Shown: in pieces, positions 21,291 through 31,114 of the stretch
Position numbering within the stretch: position 1 is the stretch's first letter
Layout of the letters: every line of letters begins with the position of its first letter
Virus record (IMG/VR): IMGVR_UViG_3300044691_000355
Location: 1-64,000 of that record
Direction: 5' to 3' (one strand)
Origin: a virus
DNA length: 64,000 bases
The notes under the pieces: model-generated
Databases searched by the model: none
Seen by the model: the letters and a program-made list of their open reading frames with translations, nothing else
Told to the model about the DNA's origin: nothing
Program-made: the position numbers and the translations under genes

Positions 21291-24200
21291 TCAAGGTGTG
21301 TAAGTGATGCTGCCGATGCGCACGCCTGCGGGGCGCGGCAGCAAGTCCAAGGGTCCGACCAGTGCCTGCTCCTCTGGGGTGATAGGCACAGGCACTGTGA
21401 TCGCAAGGGAGAGCGTGCCCAAATCGGCGACCTGACAAGGCACGCCAAAGATATCGAGCAGTGAGGCCGCAATCTCCGGCTCCGTGCCATCGGACTGATT
21501 GCGAATGATGCGGGCCTTCAAGAGCGTGCGATACGCGGAATCGCCCAAGGTGGCGGTGCCGGTCGAGGGCTCATTCAATTCATACCAGCGCCCGCCCTTG
21601 GATGAATCGGTCAGCTCGCCAAAGGGCAACGCTTCCACATCATCCGCAAAGCCGAAAAAACCGGTGAGCAAAATGGACTGGATCACGCGCGGCTGCCCGA
21701 CCCACAGGCCGATGATGTCGAGCTGATTGCCGACCGCCAAATCCAAATCAAAGGCCGCCGGGATCGCGGCGGTGGCCTGCGCGATATCGCCCATCACGCT
21801 GCACAGGAAACTCACCAGCGCCATGTATTTGGGCTTCTGGTTGTGCTCGCTCGTGATCAGCTTCGCGTACTTGGCACCATTGGCACTCGTGTAGAGCGCC
21901 GAGACAAAGAGGTCCACCGTACTGCCAGGCGGCACGCCCCCAGGTGGCGAGTAGGCGAAGATGATGCCGATGGGCCAGACATCGCTTACCCCTTCGATCA
22001 CGGTGCCGAGGGTGAGGCCCTCTGATGCGAGCGTGGCAGTCGCATCGACGATGTTCTGCCCGATCACGGCCGGGAAGATGAGCGGCGGCCCTAAAGAGAG
22101 CACCAGATCGACCGGCGTGCCGTAGAGCGCTGTGCCAGTCACAGACTGGCTCATTATCTCGCCCGCTGGGATCGTCGGGCTGTGGCCGGTGCTCACGACA
22201 CCGAGCACCAGATTCGCCGCTACCAGGGCTGCCGAGGCGGCGCTCACCGTATCCCCGACCACATTCGGCACAGTGACCGTGGGGAGCCCCGAGGACTCGA
22301 CCATGTTGACCGTGGTGCCGTAGAGCGCCGTGCCGGTCACCGACTGGCTGATGATGCTGCCGCCAGGGACCAAAATGCTCGTCGTCGAGGTCACCGTGCC
22401 GGGCACGAATCCTGCGGCAACGAGGGTCGCCGACGCGGTCGCCAGGGGCATTCCCACGACGTTGGGGACGGGCACGGTCGGCAATCCGGTGGAGTTCACC
22501 AGATCAACGCTCGCCCCGTAGATCACTGATCCTGTGATCGATTGGCTGACGATGTGCCCGGCCGCCACGCTGATGCTGCTCGCCGCGCTGACAGCGCCGA
22601 TGATGGCCCCGACCGCGACAATCGCCGCCTCGCCCGTGGCGAGCACGTTGCCCACCACATTCGGTACGGTCACGTTGGGCAGGCCAGTCGATTCCACCAT
22701 GGCGACGGCTGAGCCCGCAGACACGCTGCTGCCCGCAGCGGGAGACTGGCTGATGATGTTGCCGGAAAGAACGGTGATGCTCGTGCCCGTGCTCACGGTG
22801 CCGAGGGTTAAGCCCACTGCCAGGATGGCGGCTTCTGCCACACTCAAGGCATCGCCCACGACATTAGGCACCGTCACGGGCGGCAATGCGCCTAGCGTCG
22901 ATATGTTGCCCGACGATCCAGCAGCCACAAAGACGCCGCTGCCGTATGCGACGCTAAATGGTAATTGGCCGCTCGGGAAATTAAGCAGCTCCAGTGTCCA
23001 GCTCACCCCATCGGGCGAGCTGGCGACGCCGCCATCGCTATCGATGGCAATAAACGTTCCGCCGCCGTACTGAATCCAATTCGATCCGCTCGCCAGCCCC
23101 GTTGGGGTATCAGCGGCACTCGCGAGTCCCGCAAGCGTTGCCGCGACGCGCACTGTCGCAGTCGAACTATTCCCAGAGACATAAACGCCTGCGCCAAAAG
23201 CAATCTGCGAAAAATTAAAATCAGTCGGGGCGGCGACCGTCGCCCAGGTGCGCCCGTCGGCCGAGGTGGCAATCTTGGTAGCGTTGCTGGCATCTACGCA
23301 GGCGCAATTAAAATTCGTGCCATCAACCCCGATGGCCTGATCGCCGAAATAGTGACAGTCGAAAATATTTGGCAGCGTCCAGGTGAGGCCGCCGTCGGTT
23401 GACACCATGTAATTATCGGTGCCCGCCGTCGATGAGCCGGTTGACACCGCGACGACCCAGGTTCCCGACTGAAATCCCACACTGCCGGGGTCGGGGTACG
23501 CGGCACTACCGAGCGCGGGTAACCCGGTGACATGAGTCCAGGTGAGCCCATCATTGGTGGAGCGGTACACGAGCGGCGCAAGACTCGGATTCGTGCTCCC
23601 GCCCACCGCGATCCACACCCCCGCCCCGTAGGCGAGATCGTTCATGGCCTGAAAGCTCACGAGGCCTGATGTGAGGAGAACTTGGGTCCAGGTCACGCCG
23701 CCATCGGTCGAGCGCACGACGTAGGCGGTATCCCCCGCCACATTGGTGGTAAGGCCCATGAACACGCCGTTCCCAAAGCGAACGGGGGAAATGTCCGTGG
23801 TGACCGCGCTCGTCCGATGGGTCCAGGCGACCGGGTCAGGGAACGGCGCGCTCGCCGGAGTGTAGTTTGCGGTGTAGAGCGCGACGCCCTTGGTCACGCG
23901 AAATTCGTCTATCTGACCATTGACGCCGTGACTGGGGCTCGCATTGGGACATGCGCCAATGATCCAAGTACCAGAGGAGGCATCGACGCCATCGCTAGCA
24001 GTAAAGGTGGCAACCGAAATGCCTCCCACGTAGGCTGTATAGACATTGCCCTGCCGCACAATCGCAATGGCTTGCCACGTATTTGAGACGATGGTATGCA
24101 GCGCGCCGTTGAGACCATGCCCTCCGCCGGTACTAGCTACGAATCCGTCAAAGCCACCAGAGAGATCAACTTGCAGGCTGATGCCGACCGTGTTTGATGC

Positions 24201-24875
24201 GTTGAGCGTGCCAAAGACACCGAAGGACTGAGCACCCACTGGCGTCTTGAGCCAAAACTCTACTGTCCAATCGCCCCCTGTAAGATCGAGGGGTCCGCCC
24301 GCTGTAATAGGAACCTGCAAATTAGAAGTAATCGCTCCATTAAAGAGCGCTGCGCCGGTCCCCAATGCAGGACTGGCGGTGGTTACTGTCGCATTTGAGG
24401 CGGTGACAACATTGCCCAGGCCGGAGGTATCTGGAAACGAAGTTGAGCCGTTCGTTCCATCCATGTGCAGTAACAGCACGTAGTCAGGAGTCTGAAAAGT
24501 CGCAGTCGCATTTGCCGCGAAAGCGGCCGCCATGGTGGCAAGGTTATAACTGGAGCCACCACCAGGAAACACCCACGTGGTGTACCCCGTAGAGGAACTG
24601 AATCCCTCAAAAGACACGCCTGCGTCTCGTGTATTTACCGTCTGGCCGCCGATTGTCAATGCTGAGAAAAAGTATTGAGGCAAATTGCCCTGTAGCTCAA
24701 CCTGAAGATCACCGCCAGATGAGAGGATCGCAATTGATCCTATCTGTGCCCCCAAAAGCGTTGCCGGAGTCAAACTGCCAAATGCTGAGTGATCAAATGG
24801 AATGTTGATCGCAAAACCAACATATCCAGCCAATCCCCCGGTTCCTGCCGCGTTTACCGGTGTGAACGTAGCCAT
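21291..24875 (-). CDS. Giant tail protein: LamG, BNR repeats, five PASTA domains and a DUF2612 end
   Basis: 1194 residues with four recognisable parts. About 1-130: beta-rich N-terminus. About 130-350: LamG/concanavalin-like domain (DYVLLLHMDGTNGSTSFPDT; G-G-D-W-T-V-E-F-W-L-K). About 350-660: sialidase-like BNR repeats with S-T-D-G-G-V-T-W and S-T-N-D-G-L-T-W. About 665-990: five PASTA domains, each beginning [VT]-x-V-P-N-V-V-G or P-A-V-I-G. The last 190 or so residues are a DUF2612 phage baseplate domain (KPKYMALVSFLCSVMGDIAQ; L-L-K-A-R-I-I-R-N). So a baseplate-linked domain is fused to glycan- and peptidoglycan-binding modules. It sits between fibre and baseplate J genes. Confidence 0.8.
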   Translation of the reverse strand: MATFTPVNAAGTGGLAGYVGFAINIPFDHSAFGSLTPATLLGAQIGSIAILSSGGDLQVELQGNLPQYFFSALTIGGQTVNTRDAGVSFEGFSSSTGYTTWVFPGGGSSYNLATMAAAFAANATATFQTPDYVLLLHMDGTNGSTSFPDTSGLGNVVTASNATVTTASPALGTGAALFNGAITSNLQVPITAGGPLDLTGGDWTVEFWLKTPVGAQSFGVFGTLNASNTVGISLQVDLSGGFDGFVASTGGGHGLNGALHTIVSNTWQAIAIVRQGNVYTAYVGGISVATFTASDGVDASSGTWIIGACPNASPSHGVNGQIDEFRVTKGVALYTANYTPASAPFPDPVAWTHRTSAVTTDISPVRFGNGVFMGLTTNVAGDTAYVVRSTDGGVTWTQVLLTSGLVSFQAMNDLAYGAGVWIAVGGSTNPSLAPLVYRSTNDGLTWTHVTGLPALGSAAYPDPGSVGFQSGTWVVAVSTGSSTAGTDNYMVSTDGGLTWTLPNIFDCHYFGDQAIGVDGTNFNCACVDASNATKIATSADGRTWATVAAPTDFNFSQIAFGAGVYVSGNSSTATVRVAATLAGLASAADTPTGLASGSNWIQYGGGTFIAIDSDGGVASSPDGVSWTLELLNFPSGQLPFSVAYGSGVFVAAGSSGNISTLGALPPVTVPNVVGDALSVAEAAILAVGLTLGTVSTGTSITVLSGNIISQSPAAGSSVSAGSAVAMVESTGLPNVTVPNVVGNVLATGEAAIVAVGAIIGAVSAASSISVAAGHIVSQSITGSVIYGASVDLVNSTGLPTVPVPNVVGMPLATASATLVAAGFVPGTVTSTTSILVPGGSIISQSVTGTALYGTTVNMVESSGLPTVTVPNVVGDTVSAASAALVAANLVLGVVSTGHSPTIPAGEIMSQSVTGTALYGTPVDLVLSLGPPLIFPAVIGQNIVDATATLASEGLTLGTVIEGVSDVWPIGIIFAYSPPGGVPPGSTVDLFVSALYTSANGAKYAKLITSEHNQKPKYMALVSFLCSVMGDIAQATAAIPAAFDLDLAVGNQLDIIGLWVGQPRVIQSILLTGFFGFADDVEALPFGELTDSSKGGRWYELNEPSTGTATLGDSAYRTLLKARIIRNQSDGTEPEIAASLLDIFGVPCQVADLGTLSLAITVPVPITPEEQALVGPLDLLPRPAGVRIGSITYTP

Positions 24876-24879
24876 TGTT

Positions 24880-26061
24880 TTAAGTCACGATGAAGGTGAC
24901 ATCGGAGATCGAGGAGACGGCTGCCTCGTTATAAAGCAACTGGATATCGGCACTCACGGGCGTCAGCGCATTTTTCTGAATCGTCATCGCCGTGATGTTG
25001 TAAGTACCGAGCACGGTGCTGCCCGGCAGGTACGCGGGCACGATCAATCCTGTGTAGCTGATATTCGCGCCAATGGGCAGCGCTGAAAGATAAGCCACCA
25101 CGGCTTCGGCTATCAGCGCTTCGGTCGCCGTGCTCCAAGCAGCCAGCGCCTTGACCGTGACGACTACCGAAATGGTCGCATCGGTGGGAGGCGAATATTT
25201 GATGAGGCGCGTCGAACCGCTCGGATCGGTGATCGTTGCACTCACGCTGCCGAAGGTCGGAATTCCCGGCGTGATCTTCATGAAGATCGCGTTTTGAATA
25301 TCTGCCTCTACCCCGCCCTCAACGATGAAGGCCAGCGTGTTCGCCGGTATCCCGTTCGCATCCGCGCCGGAAGTGTTGTTCTCGATGCCGCGCACGCGCG
25401 TGACGCCGGGGAGCTGCTCGATGGAGGCGACGATGCCGGAGAAAATACTTTGGCTGGGCAGCGCGACAGACTGCGCCTGACGCACGCGCAACTGCGCATC
25501 GGTTTCAACCGGCGCGCCCAGTGCCGCCGCTGCGACGTTGTTCACGCTCGCGATCCCGAGCACTTGATTTTGCAGCGTCACGATGCTGCCAGGAGCCGCC
25601 TGCGTCGCGCCCAACACCGAGCATGTCGCGGTCACGACGATGGTGCCGCTGCCGGGGATGGTGACGAGAGCCGGCAAATTCCACGGCACGCGATTCACAT
25701 CGAGCACCGCGCCATTGATGATCGGAACCGAGACGGTGCCGACAATGGTCATCGCCACGGTCGAGGCGGTGGGGACGTTGCGTCTCAGGCCATTGATCTT
25801 GACCACGGAGGAGAGCCCCGCCCCTTGCGCGGTCGCGGGCGAGAAGGCGTTATAAGCGGCAATCGCTGAGGAGCACGCATCGGAGGCCGCGAGCGCGAAT
25901 ACGCTCAAGAGTTGAAAATCTTGGGAGTCGTTCCCGAGATAGGTATCGGGACCAAAAATCACCTTGTACTGCGCCTCAAAAAAGGCGAGCCACTGCGCAA
26001 AGGTACCCGCAGTGATGCCATTGACCGTGATGACCGGCGCTAACCCCGAGGAGGATGCCAC
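24880..26061 (-). CDS. Baseplate J-like wedge protein
   Basis: 393 residues. A-Q-W-L-A-F-F-E-A-Q-Y-K, then NDSQDFQLLSVFALAASDAC, the G-L-S-S-V-V-K-I-N-G-L-R-R block, TDAQLRVRQAQSVALPSQS and G-V-T-R-V-R-G-I-E-N-N are the conserved landmarks of baseplate J (Mu gp47-like) proteins. It forms baseplate wedges in contractile tails. Confidence 0.85.
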   Translation of the reverse strand: MASSSGLAPVITVNGITAGTFAQWLAFFEAQYKVIFGPDTYLGNDSQDFQLLSVFALAASDACSSAIAAYNAFSPATAQGAGLSSVVKINGLRRNVPTASTVAMTIVGTVSVPIINGAVLDVNRVPWNLPALVTIPGSGTIVVTATCSVLGATQAAPGSIVTLQNQVLGIASVNNVAAAALGAPVETDAQLRVRQAQSVALPSQSIFSGIVASIEQLPGVTRVRGIENNTSGADANGIPANTLAFIVEGGVEADIQNAIFMKITPGIPTFGSVSATITDPSGSTRLIKYSPPTDATISVVVTVKALAAWSTATEALIAEAVVAYLSALPIGANISYTGLIVPAYLPGSTVLGTYNITAMTIQKNALTPVSADIQLLYNEAAVSSISDVTFIVT

Positions 26062-26062
26062 G

Positions 26063-26407
26063 TCAAATTCCTCCGGCTAATGCCGCGAGGCCGTAGACAG
26101 TATTAAGCGTTCCGCTCACGAAGAGTTGTCGCGTCACCGTGTTTTGAGTGCTGCTGAAGGTCACGATGGCAATGACTCCTGGGGTCTCTAAAATTCGCTG
26201 TTTGATGTACACGTCGGGGTGAAGCTGCGCGGTCATCCCTAAGACGTTCTGCCGCCACGGGGTGCCGTCGCTTAAGTCGGCGAACCATTCGCCCTTCCAT
26301 AATTTCAGGCGCGTCAAAACCGCTTGGGCGACGCACGCGGGCGAGTTGAACAGGAACGACAAATTGAGCGGGTAATCCCCGCTTGCATCGAGCTGGCGGT
26401 AGCGCAT
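26063..26407 (-). CDS. Baseplate wedge protein (gp46/gp25-like)
   Basis: 114 residues. L-K-L-W-K-G-E-W-F-A-D-L-S-D-G-T-P-W is the signature of the Mu gp46/baseplate wedge family, followed by a strand-rich C-terminus. Downstream of the spike and directly upstream of the J gene, the usual order in contractile phages. Confidence 0.8.
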   Translation of the reverse strand: MRYRQLDASGDYPLNLSFLFNSPACVAQAVLTRLKLWKGEWFADLSDGTPWRQNVLGMTAQLHPDVYIKQRILETPGVIAIVTFSSTQNTVTRQLFVSGTLNTVYGLAALAGGI

Positions 26408-26412
26408 GGGCT

Positions 26413-27123
26413 TTAAGGAACCGGAGGACCGGAGATGCCGCCGCCGGTCTGCACGCCCGAATGCGTGTGAGTTTCGACCACAATCCCATCACCGATGGTG
26501 ACGCCATCGGCTGTGAAGGTTCCCGGCACCACTACGTTGCCGCTCGCGTCGATGGTCACTCCATTCATCGTGATTCCGCCTGGCGCGACGATGTCAATCG
26601 CTTGGGTTGTGGGATTTAATTTGTAGTACGTACTGGCGTCATCGCTCATCAGCGTCGCGTTGTCCGTATCCACAGGCAACGCGCGCGGGAGGCTGCGCAC
26701 CCCGACGAGTGCAAACCCATCGGAGAGGTTGTGCATGCGGTACTGCGGCGGATCGTTCTCCGCGTTCGGCTTCTCGGGCGTGCCGCCGGAAGCGAAGCCT
26801 TTACCAAACCACCTATCGATGCAGCGGCTGGAAAACACCACCAGACACTCGTCCCCGGCCTTGATCGGGAAGGTGAGCGTGGCCCCGCCGCCGCCCTGCC
26901 ATTGCACCGGGCAATCCAAGAGCAGCGGCATTTGCGTCGGTGACCATCTGCCATTGGACAAGCGCTGCCTGCCGTTAATCGCAGGCTGAACCACCACTGT
27001 TTGCTTGGCCGCGTTGTAGCTTTGCACCACACCGGGGAGCGCCGTCCAGATGCGCGCCTGCAAAGCCTCACCGGCCGTGCGCAACAGCTCCTCAAGCTTC
27101 GGTGCCCGCTCGCGCCGATCCAT
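26413..27123 (-). CDS. Gp138-like baseplate spike
   Basis: 236 residues. The N-terminal domain (W-T-A-L-P-G-V-V-Q-S-Y, T-V-V-V-Q-P-A-I, then P-V-Q-W-Q and G-D-E-C-L-V-V-F-S-S-R-C-I-D) matches Gp138_N. The C-terminus is beta-helical (TIDASGNVVVPGTFTADGV) and ends E-T-H-T-H-S-G-V, the HxH metal-binding tip of puncturing spikes. It would pierce the outer membrane. Confidence 0.8.
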   Translation of the reverse strand: MDRRERAPKLEELLRTAGEALQARIWTALPGVVQSYNAAKQTVVVQPAINGRQRLSNGRWSPTQMPLLLDCPVQWQGGGGATLTFPIKAGDECLVVFSSRCIDRWFGKGFASGGTPEKPNAENDPPQYRMHNLSDGFALVGVRSLPRALPVDTDNATLMSDDASTYYKLNPTTQAIDIVAPGGITMNGVTIDASGNVVVPGTFTADGVTIGDGIVVETHTHSGVQTGGGISGPPVP

Positions 27124-27125
27124 CT

Positions 27126-28094
27126 TTAGTACCGGACCGTGGGCGGCGGCGAGGCGATGAGCGCGGCCGTCAAGTCCACGTTGCTGAGCTGCGAATCAAT
27201 TGCGAGACACGTCGCGGTCGTGTACCACTCAGTGCCGCGCGTATCGCCATCGTGACTCGCATTCATCACGTAATACAGGCCGTCCGCGTTGATGTTGTTT
27301 TGCCGCGCTGAATTGACGTTGTTCGCCTGCGAGGGCAGATCGACCCCGAAGCGCAGGCGATTGATCGTCGCGTTGAGTTGGATCAGCGAGCACACCTTGA
27401 TGTTGGCATTCAAAAGCGTGCGCAGGACGATGCCGTTCTGCGTCTGCTCGGGCGTCCCGATGAGCCCTGAGTTTGGCCCGATCAGAATCACCTCTTCCTG
27501 CGGCACTTCAGTGTGCGAAACGTAGGTGGGATTGCCGCCTTGGATAGACCAGTAGAAATCGCCGTTATCGGCCAGCAAGCGCATCTCATCCTTGACGCTG
27601 CCGTAGCTCGAATAGCCGCGCACCGAATCGACCACTTTGTCTTTGATGAATTGCGGGATCGCTGGCGTGTTGACCCCGTAGATTTTCATCGCGTTTTGCA
27701 AGAGCTGCGCAATGCCACCGGGGTTTAGGGCCGCTTGCGCGGCAGATACGGCGGCGAAACTGTAGGCATGATCGCCATCCGCTGCGGTCACATCGACGTA
27801 AGTGTCGAGCTGGCTTTCCCGCCCGATGCGCACTTGCGCAATGGTGCCGGAGAACACTTCCGCGTAATTGCCCTCATACCCTGCACTCACAGTGAGGGTC
27901 TGAAATTCCGAAGTCCTGGGCGCAAGGGTGTTGGCCGTGTCGTCGCTCAAGTTATAAATGCGCACATCGCAAGAGTTCGGCGACTGCTGATCGCCTTTGC
28001 GAATCTGAAAGCGGCAGCGAAACTGCGCGAAGTCCAAGCGCTGCGTCTCGCTCGCGATGACGACGCTGACTTTCCGAAGGTACTGTTTGGTCAC
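27126..28094 (-). CDS. Baseplate hub protein
   Basis: 322 residues. VDVTAADGDHAYSFAAVSAA, the central D-E-M-R-L-L-A-D-N-G-D-F-Y-W block and the late Y-Y-V-M-N-A-S-H-D-G-D-T-R fit hub proteins (gp27/gp44 analogues) of myoviruses. Overlaps the upstream gene by the ATGA arrangement. Serves as adaptor between spike and tube. Confidence 0.75.
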   Translation of the reverse strand: MTKQYLRKVSVVIASETQRLDFAQFRCRFQIRKGDQQSPNSCDVRIYNLSDDTANTLAPRTSEFQTLTVSAGYEGNYAEVFSGTIAQVRIGRESQLDTYVDVTAADGDHAYSFAAVSAAQAALNPGGIAQLLQNAMKIYGVNTPAIPQFIKDKVVDSVRGYSSYGSVKDEMRLLADNGDFYWSIQGGNPTYVSHTEVPQEEVILIGPNSGLIGTPEQTQNGIVLRTLLNANIKVCSLIQLNATINRLRFGVDLPSQANNVNSARQNNINADGLYYVMNASHDGDTRGTEWYTTATCLAIDSQLSNVDLTAALIASPPPTVRY

Positions 28095-28408
28095 GCCGTG
28101 ACCCAGTACAGTTTCGAGTCGAGTCCCAAGTTATCGAAAGCGGGCGGATCATCGGGCGCGCCTCCATTGAAGAGCGCCAAGATGCCGCCGAATTGCAGGT
28201 ACTCGTACTGCGCGAGCAAATCCGAGCCCGTGACGAAGGGGATGCCCAGGAGGATCGGATTGCCAGCCACATCCGCGATGTCCATGATCCAGCCGCCTTC
28301 GGCCGTGTCCCGGAAGTTCAACGTCAGGGCGTACTGCACACCATTGAATAAAACGGTCAAGGTCTGCGCGGCGGGCAGCAGCGGCACGATGGAATAATTC
28401 AAACTCAT
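28091..28408 (-). CDS. Baseplate plug-like protein (DUF6983-like)
   Basis: 105 residues. Beta-rich: QTLTVLFNGVQYALTLNFRD, then G-G-W-I-M-D-I-A-D-V and G-S-D-L-L-A-Q-Y. A small plug/hub protein of this shape sits between the Dit-like and hub genes in related myoviruses. ATGA-coupled. Confidence 0.65.
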   Translation of the reverse strand: MSLNYSIVPLLPAAQTLTVLFNGVQYALTLNFRDTAEGGWIMDIADVAGNPILLGIPFVTGSDLLAQYEYLQFGGILALFNGGAPDDPPAFDNLGLDSKLYWVTA

Positions 28409-29157
28409 AGCGGTGCTCGCGCCACATTCTCAATCGACTGGATCGATTCCAGGAGCCCCGGCAGCACGGGCAACGGGTCGGCCGTCATCAAGGACTGCAC
28501 GCCCTGAAATACCGGGGCTGCGGTGCTCTGCGGCTGGGTCTGATTGCTTGGGTCCACCGAGGTGCCAAGTACATCGACCAAAATCACTTCTTTGCACGTG
28601 ATGCTGCACATCAGCACCTGATAGGTCTTCTGATCGCGCGTCACCGAAATACCGGTGATGAGCATGCTTTTGTAGAGCATGAGCGACGTGACGATGCTCA
28701 AGGGCTGGCGCGCCTCTTTGAGCGCGGTCAACTGCGAGAAAATACCCGAGATGTAATCCTGCGTCGTCAACGAGCCGGAATTCATCAGCGATAACTGCGC
28801 GCCCAACTGCACATCCATCGAGGGCGGGGAATTCGACCACGCGCAGCGCAGTACGATTTCGGCGGGCTGGTTGTAGCTGTGATCGGCGATGTTGGCGGAT
28901 GATTGCACCGGGTGCGTCGTCACCTCGACACTCTGGTGGTGAACCTCCTCTAGCGTCGCCTGGATGGTGATCGGCTGAATTCCGATGGAGGTTAAGTCCG
29001 CTGAGCCAAATGAATTCGGCGGCCCTGGTGGATCGGGCGGCCCTGGGTTCACAAAGACGCTGCGCACTTGCCCGGTCGGCAGGAGCGAAATGATGTTCGC
29101 CGCGACGTTGGTCAGGCTCGGCACCGGCAGGATCGAGAGGGGCGGAATGAGCGACAT
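28405..29157 (-). CDS. Dit-like baseplate protein
   Basis: 250 residues. Between tape measure and hub. G-I-Q-P-I-T-I-Q-A-T-L-E-E-V-H-H-Q-S, IADHSYNQPAEIVLRCAWSN and V-T-R-D-Q-K-T-Y-Q are typical of the Dit-like N-terminal domain in myovirus baseplates. C-terminus is Pro/Leu-rich. Connects tube and hub. Confidence 0.7.
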   Translation of the reverse strand: MSLIPPLSILPVPSLTNVAANIISLLPTGQVRSVFVNPGPPDPPGPPNSFGSADLTSIGIQPITIQATLEEVHHQSVEVTTHPVQSSANIADHSYNQPAEIVLRCAWSNSPPSMDVQLGAQLSLMNSGSLTTQDYISGIFSQLTALKEARQPLSIVTSLMLYKSMLITGISVTRDQKTYQVLMCSITCKEVILVDVLGTSVDPSNQTQPQSTAAPVFQGVQSLMTADPLPVLPGLLESIQSIENVARAPL

Positions 29158-31109
29158 TATTGAACAGTCATTTGTAGCGCGCGCTGCGCTTCGCGATGAG
29201 TGTTGTCAACTACGCGCTGGATTTCCCGTGCCGTCGAATCGTCGGCATGGCCGATGTGGATATCGGTTTTGACATCCATGTGCACGCTGCGGCCCATGAG
29301 ACCTTCGGCCTTATCGCCGCGCAGCGATGAGCGGTCAGTGGAGCGCTCATACAATGAGTTCATGAAATTCGCGGACTCGCGCGCATTGGCGCTTTGGCGG
29401 ATGGCATCCCCGGCGCGATTCTCAGAGTGGCGCAGCTCCCAATCGACGAACTGTAATTGCTCCTCGCGCGAGCTGCCGTGGATGTCGCGTCCGGGGAAGA
29501 CCTTGGCGAAGTTTGCTTGCCGATCCTTGTGCCACTGCGCGATACCGTAGGCCTCGCCTGGCATGCCCCTGCCCTCCCCCTTCGAGGCCGCACCATACGC
29601 GTCGGGGTTTAAGTTTGCAGAGGCAGACTCGACTTGCAGGTTCGCCAAAATTCCCGCCGACTGCTCTTTACTCCAGCCCATGGCTGCGAGCATTTGCGCG
29701 GGGTCCGCGCCCGCATATCCCTGCTTCGCATTCACCTTATCGCGATACCAATCGACCCCGCGCGAGACACCCTCGCCCGCCTTGGCGAGCGGCCCGTTCG
29801 GAAATAAATCATTGATGGTGTCGCCCAGCTCGTAGCCTAACCAGACGGCCGTGCCGATGCCGCTCAACTTACTCGCGAGCGCACCCGCCGCCGCCAGCCT
29901 GCCTACGCGCGGAATGAGCGCCGCCTTGCCAGCCTGACGCGCCGCCGTCGCTTCGGCCGCTGCAACCCGCGATGACGCCATCGCCTCTATCACCTCGGCT
30001 TCGGTGCCTGCCGCAAGCGCGCGCGCTTCGTGCGCCAGCACCTCATTACCCAGAGCATTGGCCCGCCCGAAATGCTCGGCCGCCGCCGCTGCCCGCGCCG
30101 CCGTTGCCGCCGCCTCGGCCGCCGTACCGATGGCGCGATAGCCCGTTACGAGACCGAACAGCGCCTCGCCCACTTTCCAAATCCCGGACAGAATCTTAAA
30201 TCCGCCGAAGGCGCTCATCAGCGCCATCACGCCGATGATGGTAGTGCTCAAGCCCCCGGTGACTTTATCGAGCCACTCGAAGGCGTGAATGATCGCCATC
30301 ACGATGGGAGCCATCACCTCCAGCAAATGAATGAACACCTCGACGCCGTGCACGATTTTGTCCGCAATGGCATCGCCGTTCTTGGCGAGGTACTCGTTTA
30401 GCTTCCCCATCGAGAAGCCGAGCTTCGTCAGCAAGACATCGCCCACCTTCGCGCCGATGATGGTCAGCCAATCACCGGTCTCGCGCAGGGCGCGCATGAA
30501 ATTCTTGGCATCATCGGTGGCCTTCGCAAAGCCCGCCGCCTCCAGGCGCTTCGCGGTGGCCTGCTGCCTATCGCCAAAGCCCGCCATCTGAATTTGCAGG
30601 GCGGTTTCGCTGGAGATGCCCCACTGACTCGCCAACTGATCATTCAGGCGCGCATTGCCTTCGCGCGTGTTCTTCGCAAAGAGTTCACCGATGGAGGCCA
30701 GGTCCACCGCTTTGTCGCCCGTCAAGTGCTTGCCGACTCCGGCCAGCCACTGATTGATCATCCCGCTGCCGCCCGCCGGATTGTTGCGCAGGAATGTGGT
30801 CAGTCCCTCAATCGCGGACATCGCGCCTTCGGCCGTGCCGCCGAAATCTTGGATCGTGCGCTCAAACGCCTTGATGTGCGTCGCGCTCGTGCCGGTGCGA
30901 TACGCGGCGAAGTAGAGCTTCTCCATGTTCGCGGCGAAGCGCTCGACGCCAATCGCTACTGTGGTGGCTGTCGCGCTGACGGCGGTCGCAAGTAGGAATA
31001 CGGACTTTGTCGCGCGGTCGATGCCGTCGCCGAATTTCTTTAGCGCACTCTCGTCGGTTTTGAACCCGAGTGTGACTAAGAATTTCTTGATGACGGATTC
31101 ATCGGCCAT
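29157..31109 (-). CDS. Tape measure protein with a tail-lysozyme domain
   Basis: 650 residues from ATG 31109. N-terminal SVIKKFLVTLGFKTDESALK, membrane-like helices in the middle (VMAIIHAFEWLDK; TTIIGVMALMSAFGG), Ala-rich coils and then, about residues 485-610, a phage tail lysozyme domain (DPAQMLAAMGWSKEQSAGIL; N-L-Q-V-E-S; Y-G-I-A-Q-W-H-K-D-R). It sets tail length and, by its lysozyme part, cuts peptidoglycan during entry. At about 1.5 angstrom per residue the tail would be near 100 nm, an estimate only. Confidence 0.85.
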   Translation of the reverse strand: MADESVIKKFLVTLGFKTDESALKKFGDGIDRATKSVFLLATAVSATATTVAIGVERFAANMEKLYFAAYRTGTSATHIKAFERTIQDFGGTAEGAMSAIEGLTTFLRNNPAGGSGMINQWLAGVGKHLTGDKAVDLASIGELFAKNTREGNARLNDQLASQWGISSETALQIQMAGFGDRQQATAKRLEAAGFAKATDDAKNFMRALRETGDWLTIIGAKVGDVLLTKLGFSMGKLNEYLAKNGDAIADKIVHGVEVFIHLLEVMAPIVMAIIHAFEWLDKVTGGLSTTIIGVMALMSAFGGFKILSGIWKVGEALFGLVTGYRAIGTAAEAAATAARAAAAAEHFGRANALGNEVLAHEARALAAGTEAEVIEAMASSRVAAAEATAARQAGKAALIPRVGRLAAAGALASKLSGIGTAVWLGYELGDTINDLFPNGPLAKAGEGVSRGVDWYRDKVNAKQGYAGADPAQMLAAMGWSKEQSAGILANLQVESASANLNPDAYGAASKGEGRGMPGEAYGIAQWHKDRQANFAKVFPGRDIHGSSREEQLQFVDWELRHSENRAGDAIRQSANARESANFMNSLYERSTDRSSLRGDKAEGLMGRSVHMDVKTDIHIGHADDSTAREIQRVVDNTHREAQRALQMTVQ

Positions 31110-31114
31110 GCGTT

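Noticed and set aside
20545-23402. Long plus-strand open frames across the fibre and tail genes
   Set aside because: Antisense to well-recognised structural genes and Arg/His-rich, typical of shadow frames in GC-rich DNA.
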